In this document: positions 1 through 7,780 of the stretch, in pieces
How the letters are laid out: each line of letters begins with the position of its first letter
Numbering within the stretch: the first letter of the stretch is position 1
DNA from: Asterionellopsis glacialis
Lineage: Eukaryota; Bacillariophyta; Plagiogrammaphyceae; Rhaphoneidales; Asterionellopsidaceae
Direction: 5' to 3'
Assembly (NCBI GenBank): GCA_014885115.2
Contig: WKLE02000058.1
Span: forward strand, 48,756 to 63,417
Length of the DNA: 14,662 nt
The notes under the pieces: model-generated
Told to the model about the DNA's origin: nothing
The model's input: the letters and a program-made list of their open reading frames with translations, nothing else
Database searches by the model: none
Program-made: the position numbers and the translations under genes

Positions 1-11
1 GTGCCTCTAGG

Positions 12-45
12 AACAGTCAGTAAAATAGATCAATAACAGTCAGTA
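12..45. repeat. Pair of 11-bp direct repeats upstream of the GT32 gene
   Basis: AACAGTCAGTA occurs at 12-22 and again at 35-45, exactly 23 bp apart start to start. The second copy ends 55 nt before the proposed ATG of the GT32 gene. It may be a duplicated transcription-factor site or part of a 5' UTR; the sequence alone cannot decide. A two-codon upstream ORF (ATG TCT TGA, 51-59) lies between the repeats and the start. Confidence 0.45.
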
Positions 46-100
46 CACAAATGTCTTGAAGGTATTGAATTCGCGAGAATACCAAAGCACGAAACCTCTA

Positions 101-3100
101 ATGTATCGTCGAATAGCACGGACACGCCACAACGTGGCTGAGCTTTATGGTGGTGACAGCAATGATGAAACCGATCCATCTATAATCCATTCAAGACTTG
201 ACGTTGGCGATGATCTTGTAGAATCAAGGATGACACCAGATGTAGATGAAATCAAAGAGCATCATTCACAATCCTTTGGACTACAAACCTGGGTAGAAAA
301 AGTACGACAGATTACACCAGTTTCTTGTTATAGTAGAATAACAAGTTGTGTTAACAAGCTCATTGAAAGGCCGAACGACAGTAGAAGCAGCAGAATATAT
401 GCACCATCATCACGTACTCTTCAATCACGACGACTTCGAATGTTGCTGCGGATAATTTGTTTCAGTGGGGTTGTCATCTTTCTTCCCATAACACCAATTT
501 ATTATATTCTTTGGGGACGTACAACACTTCATGGGGGTATATTAGGTAGACTTGTGGATTGTACATTGCGATCTTTGTATTTTCGTCAAATATGGAAACA
601 ACGGAATATCAAATTGCAAACATGGGGTATTGAGCATTTAGTAGAAACATTAGAACTACCTAAACGACCTATACCAATATTACCACAAAGTACATTTATT
701 GAAACAACCATACGAAGAAAGCACCGAACGGATGTATTGCAAGCCTTAGAAGTACATGCTACAAAAATCCATCAACAAAATAGGAATAGTCGTTTATCAA
801 CAAATCGTATCCCAAGAGTGATATTCCAACCAACATCCTTTTTTCGTCCCATACAAATACAACAACAACAAGGCGTGACTGAAGAAAATTCCAAGAAGTA
901 TCACGTAATTCTATTTGATGATTTGGAAATGCGACGTTTTATATCAAAAAAATTCGATGAGAAAGTTCTAAAAGTTTATGATTCCTTCAATGACAGGACA
1001 ATGGCACCCAACGGACAATCATCTGCAATGAACAACAAAATATTTTTATGGGTAATTTGTGTTTTATATTGGTACGGAGGCTATTTTTTAGGTGACCATG
1101 TCTTTGAATTGCCCCCACGATCTATTGCTCATTTGACGAATGAGAACGATACCACTGACTCAATATCCATGCTATTGAACATACTTTCCAATGAATCGAG
1201 GGCTCCCAGACAGAAGGATAAAAAGAAACCAAAAACTGCAACATCCATGGGGATGGCAGTCTTTGATATGACAAGTATACCAACAACACCATATCAAGGC
1301 AGTCAGAATTATTCAAATACAACATCTCCGACAATATCTATCTTTGCTTTTCCACCCCGGCATGATTTGTTAAAGTGTGCAATTGAACAGATTTCTCAGA
1401 TGTATACCACTTCGAATGCCAAGAATGAAGGCTTGCTTCAAGTATCAAGCTTATTTCTGACAGAGGATACATGGAAAAAATCTAACATTTTCCATCAAAT
1501 ACAAGAGTATGATCATTCAACATCCAAACTACAAAATGAGAAAGAAAAAGATAATGACGTATGGGATGTTTTGCACCAACCGCATGCCAATATAAAGGAT
1601 AAAGAAGTATGCCAAGGAAAGACATTGTCATCCAGAACGCAAGGACATGACCTGCAAACCAAAATAAATGAACTTCATGAAAAGCAGCAGAATGGTGTTT
1701 TCGTACGTTTGACGGAAAAAGAAATGGCATTTAGTGCATCAAACTATCAGTCGATTCAAAAATCAGATCAAGTAAGAAACAATGTGCTATGGGATGTACA
1801 GATCCAACAAAAGAATATACTCCCAGAGGGCACACCAAATTCTGTGAAGAGTCCAAAGTTTTCAATACAAGCTGAGTTAGAAAGTCGCAAAATTTATCCT
1901 ACATGGTTATGCATGCGATGTTTAAAAACGCCCTACTTCGGTTCTCACCATGCATGTTTGAAGGCATTTGTTTGTCCAAAATCTTATGCCAGCTTTATGT
2001 TTCATCAATCGAGACAAGAAAACAAATTGGTAGACCGTCAAATTGACATTTTAATCAATATGAATCAAGTCACAGCAATGCATGAAAAAATGATTCCTCG
2101 CATTATTCATCAAACTTGGTTTGAAGAATTACTTCCTGAACGTTACTCTGATTTAGTTCGACTACAGAATACATGGCGAAGTTCAGGGTGGGATTATCGT
2201 TTCTATACGGATGAAAGTGCCAGAAGCTACATTGTTCAAAACTACCCACCCCCCTTCGTAGAAGCTTTTGATGTTTTAATCCCGGGCGCTTTCAAGGTAG
2301 GAGTGCAATTGAGAGAGATAAAGAGGGAGATTTGTATCATTTGTGTGCGAATTCTTCTCTGGTGTCTACTAAACTTGTTACTTTTTTCTCTTTGTGTTTC
2401 TTTACTATAACGAATCAACCAAAAAGGCGGACTTCTTTCGTTACCTTCTCCTTTTAAAGGATGGTGGAGTTTATGCGGATATAGATGTTGTTCTTGATAC
2501 AAACTTGGAGACATTCATTACGCCTACCATGTCATTCTTTGTTCCAAGGGATTTGGTGGTTGAATATGCTGACGAAAACTTTTGTTTATGGAACGGATTG
2601 ATTGGATCTGCACCTGGACATCCCTTCATGGTACGAGCTGTAGAAAGACTTGTCAATTTGATAGTACAACGTGCAGACTTGTTTGATATCGAACGCGACC
2701 TTTGTCGTCGACATCGTCGTCATCACCACCGTTCACATCCGAATGCTAATAGTGTCGGTGATGATACAAAATTACAAGTGTGGAAATCAAGAGCTGTACC
2801 AGAATTAACTCTGTCAGGTCCATGCGCACTTGGAATATCCATAAATGAAGTACTTGGAAAGGATGATACAGTTGCAAAGTTTTATCCAGGATGGTTATCA
2901 CAACCAACGAATGTCAATGGATTGTTTTCAAGAGAAGGTGTCAAGTCCCTCCCCTACTTTGGTGATGCCCTAATACTAATGGTAAGATCCTACTATTGGT
3001 CGTGTTGACATCTCAATCTCTGCTCTTCTTATTTACCAATGACTCATCTATCTATCACACGACGCATCTCGCCACTGTAAATCCACGTGTATTTATTTAG

Positions 3101-3391
3101 GCTGATAAAACAGATCATGGGATGTTTGGCTTTACTGACATTGACCGGAACATACTGGTTGCGTCTACTGATTTACCAGGAATCAACAAGAAACCACAAA
3201 CGGTGGAAGGATCTCGAACTACTCCTACGAAGAGTGACCATGGCAAAACAAAGAAACAACAAGAGGAGGTCGAGCATTACCATGATACAACTGGTGATAA
3301 TGTTTGGGGATCCAAAGGAGTTTATCGTGACAATTGGGTGACAAATGAAAGAATCGTCATGAAACAAATCTATAAGAACGCCGACCAATAG
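101..3391 (+). CDS. GT32 (OCH1-like) Golgi glycosyltransferase, three exons, with a degenerate N-terminal GT32-like domain
   Basis: Model: exons 101-2296, 2427-2981 and 3101-3391, all joining in frame, about 1013 aa. The frame is open back to 29, but the codon at 56 is TTG; the first in-frame ATG is at 101, so I start there. A long basic/acidic N-terminal tail (about 1-113) precedes a hydrophobic segment at about 114-139, giving a type II (Golgi) topology. The C-terminal domain is a recognisable GT32 sugar transferase: IPRIIHQTW (about 665-673), FYTDE (701-705), then across the first splice ADFFRYLLLLKDGGVYADID with the D750-I-D752 metal/nucleotide-sugar motif, followed by NGLIGSAPGHPF and LSGPCALG blocks. 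GT32 enzymes such as yeast Och1 are alpha-mannosyltransferases of N-glycan processing; donor and acceptor here are unknown. A Cys/His patch (C604, C607, C619, C625 with HH617-618) precedes the domain. Residues about 236-425 resemble a second, decayed GT32 domain. The family call is firm; the exact start is less so. Confidence 0.85.
2297..2426 (+). other. Intron 1 of the GT32 gene (130 nt)
   Basis: Donor AAG|GTAGGA, acceptor AAAAAG|GCG, with a possible branch site in TACTATAAC about 18 nt before the acceptor. Splicing joins ...IPGAFK to ADFFRYLL..., restoring the contiguous GT32 core. Retention reads into a TAA at 2408-2410. The conserved protein block across the junction is the main support. 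Confidence 0.9.
2982..3100 (+). other. Intron 2 of the GT32 gene (119 nt)
   Basis: Donor ATG|GTAAGA, acceptor TATTTATTTAG|GCT. It lies between codons (phase 0) and joins ...GDALILM to ADKTDHGMF.... Retention would stop at TGA 3006-3008 and lose the last 96 residues. The donor is strong; the exon 3 protein is less conserved-looking than the GT32 core, so support is splice-site and frame based. Confidence 0.75.
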
Positions 3392-3771
3392 TAATAACAA
3401 TGTCTAAGGCTTACGAGTATGGATGACTTGAAAGCAATTCTTTATTTTAATGTGTAGACAACGGCCGTTACTGCGTTTCATTTCACGACTCTAGAATTTT
3501 CTGTTTGTGGCGATAGCATATACCGTAGATGGCTCAATGCTAAAGGCTAATTGGTCATGGCATTTTCGTTGACAGAGATACTTTCAACCTGCAAAGCTAC
3601 CTGGCTTTGTCGTACTGAGTATCAAACATTGTTGCTGTAGAAAGGCTCGTATACGAATTTCGCATTTGACAGGTGTTGTACAGTAGATAATGCAGATAAT
3701 GATTGTTCTTTTTTTCTTCTTCTGAAAAGCCATTTTTTAGTGGGACAGGTTTGAGACTTTTGACATTCTCA
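3392..3771. other. Convergent intergenic spacer, 380 bp
   Basis: Lies between the 3' ends of the GT32 gene (plus) and the small membrane-protein gene (minus), so it should hold both 3' UTRs. It contains a 10-bp perfect palindrome AACGGCCGTT at 3460-3469. No convincing coding region, tRNA or repeat is seen; an open minus frame at 3597-3782 overlaps the neighbouring gene in another frame and looks incidental. Confidence 0.6.
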
Positions 3772-4098
3772 TCAACCACCATAATTGTTTAACATATAGT
3801 AACAAATATAGAATGCACCAACAAGGAATGCAATAACAAAAAGAAGAATTAAAAAATCGACACATTGACAGAGACAACACATTATAGAATACTTTGGACG
3901 GTTCACATCTGGGTCTGGATGGACAAGGATATGCTTGCCAGTTCCATGATGGTATTCATAATCTGTAGGTTGCAAGTACGATGCCATTATTATATTGTAT
4001 TCTCTCAAGAAAGACAGCAGGTATTCATACAATATATACGACGTCTTTGTCCCCTTGGGATCTTACAGCTGCGATAGAGGTGCTGGTTGTTGTGTCAT
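3772..4098 (-). CDS. Small tail-anchored-like membrane protein with Cys cluster, probably two exons
   Basis: I do not recognise the family. The core reading frame runs from ATG at 3987 (A at -3, G at +4) to TGA at 3772 and gives 71 aa. A longer model fits well: first coding exon 4098-4067 starting GCCACA-ATG (MTQQPAPLSQ), a 63-nt intron 4066-4004 with donor CT|GTAAGA and a pyrimidine-rich acceptor CTGTCTTTCTTGAG|A, then exon 4003-3772, in frame, 87 aa. In 87-aa numbering: a Tyr/His/Pro-containing hydrophilic part (about 1-50), a cysteine cluster CCLCQC (53-58) and one strong membrane helix (about 59-81) ending six residues before the stop (LNNYGG). The layout suggests a tail-anchored or palmitoylated membrane protein facing the cytosol (inference). 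It is convergent with the GT32 gene and divergent from the RPC3 gene. The frame further upstream (to 4032) begins with TTG, not ATG. Confidence 0.6.
4004..4066 (-). other. Candidate intron in the small membrane-protein gene (63 nt)
   Basis: On the minus strand the donor is GCAGCT|GTAAGATCC and the acceptor TGTCTTTCTTGAG|AGAA. Joining 4067 to 4003 completes a CTA codon and keeps frame. It is shorter than the other introns in this window (92-130 nt). Without splicing the 5' frame stops at once (CTG TAA) and translation would have to start at 3987. Confidence 0.5.
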
Positions 4099-4782
4099 TG
4101 TGGCGACAGAGAGAACCGACCCCGTTCTGGCTCGTTTTCTTCTAGAGTTAGACACTCCTCATCGCTTTTATCACCTAAAAAATGAATGCGAACCTCAAAA
4201 CAAATTACTGGCACATACGTACCTGGTAGATATCAATCTATAGTCAGTGAGACAAAAATACTTTCCATGTTGAGAAAACAATAAATGTCTTCCGTACAGC
4301 AATAGCTCGAGAGATTACAGTGCATGATGAAAGTCTGATTTGATGGGAAGCGTCCTGAGAACTGAAGAAGTACGTAGGATTTCTACATGCTCTATCTCAA
4401 GAGTTTTCAGGTTTTCAGTCTGCGGATGGAGGCCTGGGCTCGAACAAGCAGAGCCATCAGAACGACGTCTCAGCTATCGTCTCCGACACCAACCAACCGC
4501 ACAATACGCGACGCGAAAACAAACACAGATCTCTCGGCAAAAGCAACAACAACAAATGAGATAGGACCATTCTAAAACAAGAGAGTTCCATCATAGAGCA
4601 GCCAAGAAAGGGCAGAAGCTGACTTTACGAGTTAGTAATTTGGTAACATTGAAGCCTATCTCTCTTCAGACGTTGAAATTCAGTGGTTTGGTGGTTTTCA
4701 AAAAAGTGGGGGCATCGTATCCAATCTCGCAAATCAAGTAATACCGCACGAAACCCAACACGACACCATCTCCTAATATATC
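4099..4782. other. Divergent intergenic/promoter region, 684 bp
   Basis: Separates the start of the minus-strand small membrane gene from the plus-strand RPC3 gene, so it should hold both promoters and 5' UTRs. A tandem 8-bp duplication GTTTTCAG GTTTTCAG sits at 4403-4418. Short plus-strand open frames at 4340-4575 have low-complexity Arg/Thr/Gln content and no recognisable domain, so I do not call them. No tRNA or other RNA gene is seen. Confidence 0.55.
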
Positions 4783-6813
4783 ATGACAAGTCCATTTGGT
4801 GGATTTGTTCATACATCACCATTATCATCCTTACCTCATGATCCGATCCTTACAATAGCTTCTAATTGTGTTCGAGATTACTTTGGCCCGACCGTACAAA
4901 CTGTAGCGGATTGCTTACAACGACGAGGTGGTGCATCAACCTTGGCACAGATCATTTCCTACATTCGTACACATTGTGAACGAGTATGGAATGAAGAACG
5001 TGAACGTCTTGTAAGTTCCTTGGTTCAAAAGGAACGAACACCACCACCTATGTTAACCATGAAGGGTAAAAATGGCGCTAGTATTAGTAATGGTACAGCT
5101 TCTTCTGCTAAGAATAGTGGCAGTGCTGGTAGCAGTGAAAGTGGCTACAAAATTCATAGAGCAAAAGGTCCTGAACAAGCCGGATATGTGGTGGAAGCAG
5201 CCCCCATCCGCGCTGCATTGTTAACGCTAGTGCAACATTCCATGGTCAAGGTAGAAAAGGCACCCGTCACAGACCAAGCGAACAAACAAAAACGTAAACG
5301 GGCGTCGTCCATGATTACATTTCAATATGCATTTCTTCCCGATCGTGCAAGATTATTGCCAAGGTATACACGGTATGTGGAATATGCTCGTAAAGCATTA
5401 GATGAAAGTGCAGCTGCTGTCGTAGAGGAATTATTAACAGATGGACGTATGACAGCCTATGATGCTATCCATAACACAGTTGAATTTATTGTCAAGGCTC
5501 ACGAAAGTGAAGAAGATGATGAAGACGATCAAGATGAAGCAGCAGTAGCAAAGGAAGGAGAGGGGAAAGATGAAGAAAAGAATGGCGATGACGACGACAA
5601 CAACAAAAGTACCAAGATAGATGTACCAAAAATTCGACAGGGTGTTGTTGAAAGTTTTGTTCGTTTAGCTCAGAATGGCTTTGTTGAATTAGCCCCACCA
5701 CTTTTACCTAACGAAGAAGAAGAAAACGAGGATGCCGGAGAAACCGAATTTCAAGATGAATCAGCTTCCAAAAAGCAAAAAATAGTCAAGGATGAGTCTG
5801 AACTTCCGAACCAACCCAGTACTACTACTAGTAATGGCGAGAAACAACCATCATCTCAAGAGAATGAAATTCTTACTCATTTGAATAGATTAGGCTTTCA
5901 TAGACGATTTCCTAAAAATGCAGTTTGGAGAGTAAACGTACACATGTTTCATGATCATTTACGAGCCTTTTGTGTTGGACGTCTAGTAGCAGAACGATTT
6001 GGCCATAAGGTTCATAGTGCAGGATCAATTGTATCGGCGGCTCTGAAGTTTACTGCCCACAGTGAACACGTACTGAATAATGATTCAATTGAAGATTTGG
6101 GTTTATTTACCCCGGAAGACATCGTTCCGTACCTTCCAGGGACAGTACGCGAAATGTTTGAAAAGAAGCAGGGTGGAGCTGTCCTCAATTTATCGAGAGC
6201 CTTGGTCCAATTGTCACAATTTTCATGGCCTACAGTCGTTATGGAAGTAGAAGAGGCCGAAGGGCATCCCAAGGGTGGGAAGTTTGAGCTGGCAACACGG
6301 CAACTTGTAGCACATTTGCGAGGGCGTATTCGTCATCAAATGGTTTTAGATGCACATGGTGAGGTGGCAGCTCGTATTTGTTCTATATTGGAAGAACAGG
6401 GTTATCAAGAATCCGATGCCATTGCAGACTCAGCTATGATTCCTGCCAAGGATGTAAGAGAAGTCCTTCATCGACTATATCGTGAAAAATGTATTACACT
6501 TTTAAACTTACAGCAATCAAAACAATATAATGTGCACAATGCAGTATACCTTTGGGGTGTTGATATGGTACGAACAGCACAAACTGTGTCAGATAATATC
6601 TGTACAGCCCTAATCAATATACGGCTAAGGAGACAGCATGAGATGGATCTAGGAAAGGATTACATCGACCGTGCCAAAGAGGCAGAGGGAACAGATGAGA
6701 ACGTCCATGAACTTGATCAGGTTAACTACGGTAAGTTCAAGCAGGGTTTGGAAAGACTCGATAACGCTGCATTACAACTAGATGAAACGCTGATGGTGCT
6801 CAAAGATTTCTAA
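4783..6813 (+). CDS. DNA-directed RNA polymerase III subunit RPC3/RPC82-like
   Basis: Single exon, 676 aa, ATG with A at -3. The protein matches the layout of RPC3 (yeast RPC82, human POLR3C), the winged-helix subunit of the RPC3-RPC6-RPC7 trimer that helps Pol III open promoters and start transcription of tRNA, 5S and U6 genes in the nucleus. Visible parts: an N-terminal helix-turn-helix with PTVQTVADCLQRRGGASTLA (about 36-55); a central winged-helix region around ALLTLVQHSMVKV; a strongly acidic linker (about 243-280) and a second acidic/Lys/Ser linker (about 308-362); a further conserved block after AVWRVNVHMFHDHLR; a late winged helix (about 525-590); the C-terminal signature YLWGVD...IRLRRQHE; and a final coiled-coil-like stretch. 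Length is close to the yeast protein (about 654 aa) and longer than human (about 534 aa) because of the acidic insertions. The family call rests on pattern recognition of the winged-helix series and the C-terminal signature. Confidence 0.8.
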   Translation: MTSPFGGFVHTSPLSSLPHDPILTIASNCVRDYFGPTVQTVADCLQRRGGASTLAQIISYIRTHCERVWNEERERLVSSLVQKERTPPPMLTMKGKNGASISNGTASSAKNSGSAGSSESGYKIHRAKGPEQAGYVVEAAPIRAALLTLVQHSMVKVEKAPVTDQANKQKRKRASSMITFQYAFLPDRARLLPRYTRYVEYARKALDESAAAVVEELLTDGRMTAYDAIHNTVEFIVKAHESEEDDEDDQDEAAVAKEGEGKDEEKNGDDDDNNKSTKIDVPKIRQGVVESFVRLAQNGFVELAPPLLPNEEEENEDAGETEFQDESASKKQKIVKDESELPNQPSTTTSNGEKQPSSQENEILTHLNRLGFHRRFPKNAVWRVNVHMFHDHLRAFCVGRLVAERFGHKVHSAGSIVSAALKFTAHSEHVLNNDSIEDLGLFTPEDIVPYLPGTVREMFEKKQGGAVLNLSRALVQLSQFSWPTVVMEVEEAEGHPKGGKFELATRQLVAHLRGRIRHQMVLDAHGEVAARICSILEEQGYQESDAIADSAMIPAKDVREVLHRLYREKCITLLNLQQSKQYNVHNAVYLWGVDMVRTAQTVSDNICTALINIRLRRQHEMDLGKDYIDRAKEAEGTDENVHELDQVNYGKFKQGLERLDNAALQLDETLMVLKDF

Positions 6814-6820
6814 ATAGAGT

Positions 6821-6860
6821 GTATATTCATCCCAGCAAGGTAGTGCTTGCGGGTGTATAC
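6821..6860 (+). terminator. Potential 3'-UTR hairpin just after the RPC3 stop codon
   Basis: The stem pairs GTATA (6821-6825) with TATAC (6856-6860), CCC (6831-6833) with GGG (6851-6853) and GCAAG (6835-6839) with CTTGC (6846-6850), with one bulged A, a 5/2 internal loop and a GTAGTG loop. It begins 7 nt after the TAA. Role unknown: mRNA 3'-end signal, stability element or chance. Typed as terminator only for lack of a better class; eukaryotic Pol II does not terminate at simple hairpins. Confidence 0.4.
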
Positions 6861-7033
6861 TGTGGTAATTGACGCATTGCACCGTACAGTACTATCCCAT
6901 AGTTAAAGGCTTGAGGACCTTTATATCACTCATCACTATACTTTAAGGAGCTATAATGACATCTTTATTGACTTCCTGTTAGCATCTTTGATTCCAAAAA
7001 TAGACTGATCTACCATGGCAGGAAAAAAGAGTA

Positions 7034-7049
7034 TGCATAAATTTATGCA
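7034..7049. repeat. Perfect 16-bp palindrome with extended arms
   Basis: TGCATAAATTTATGCA reads the same on both strands. The flanks extend the symmetry imperfectly: AAGAG just left (7028-7032) and CTCTT (7054-7058) to the right, with a two-base slip. The right half contains ATGCAAAT (7045-7052), the octamer-type motif. It could be a homeodomain-like or other protein-binding site or a cruciform. Confidence 0.45.
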
Positions 7050-7728
7050 AATGCTCTTGGGTTAAATCTGGAAACCTGAAACTGTGAGGATTACCATTTC
7101 TTTGTTTCAATCTACCATTAATGCCGTCCATTTCTCGTTCATCAGAAGTTATTACAAGCCAACAATAATATTTATATGTTATTCAGTTAGACCTTAATAT
7201 TTCTGTGGGTCTGTCGTAAATTTAACAAAAATCGCAATCATCCAGTAGCAGGCCAGACTCTGGTTAGCCAAATAAGTCGGTGGAAAACAAAAGCAGAGGT
7301 AAGAGGTGATAGCCCGTCAATCATCCACTGCGCCTGCTATGCGCACTCGAGATTTCTCAAATAAGTTCTCTTTTGAGGACGATACAAAGAGCAAAGAGAT
7401 CATAGAAAAAATAATAATACAGTATAATGGGAATGGAAATTGACACTTTTTTGGCCACAAACCACGACTGATATGCGGATCTATCGACTTCCCAAGAAAC
7501 ACGCAACAGAATATGCGGATGCGAACTCAAAAATCAAGATATCACATCACAAAAAAATTGATCACCGAACTGCAATCTTACGACCACCCAGCTTACCATT
7601 GACATCAACCAAAAGACAATAAAACTTAGCATTGTTTTAAAGTTTGATATTTCTGTCGATACTGATTCTGCTCTTCCCCTCTTGACGGATAACCTCATAA
7701 GAAACTTTTTTCCTTTAATTCACTGAAC

Positions 7729-7734
7729 CACGTG
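7729..7734. promoter_or_regulatory. CACGTG G-box/E-box 47 bp upstream of the LRR gene start
   Basis: CACGTG is the core site of bHLH and some bZIP factors in eukaryotes, both of which diatoms have. It lies 47 bp before the ATG at 7781 and may fall in the 5' UTR. A six-base match is weak evidence by itself. Confidence 0.25.
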
Positions 7735-7780
7735 CATATTTCACCGTCAAATTCGAATTCCGAGATTCAAAATCAAAATC

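Larger units (their letters stand above)
6814..7780. other. Intergenic region, 967 bp, between RPC3 and the LRR gene
   Basis: Both neighbours are plus strand, so this holds the RPC3 3' UTR and the LRR-gene promoter. It contains a hairpin at 6821-6860, an extended palindrome at 7034-7049 and a CACGTG box at 7729-7734, described separately. Open frames at 7317-7502 (minus) and 7440-7622 (plus) are short, overlap each other and show no domain, so they are not called. Confidence 0.6.

Noticed and set aside
56..100. N-terminal extension of the GT32 protein from position 56
   Set aside because: The codon at 56 is TTG, not ATG; a nuclear eukaryotic gene should start at the ATG at 101 unless an upstream exon exists beyond the window.
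3995..4243. 82-codon plus-strand open frame opposite the small membrane gene
   Set aside because: It overlaps the 5' part of the minus gene, has no recognisable domain, and the minus strand has the better start, splice sites and membrane helix.
4431..4470. GGGCTCGAACA resembling a tRNA B-box
   Set aside because: No matching acceptor stem, A-box or anticodon arm can be folded around it.
4340..4575. Two overlapping plus-strand open frames before RPC3
   Set aside because: Low-complexity Arg/Thr/Gln sequences in two frames with no domain; most likely promoter or 5' UTR.
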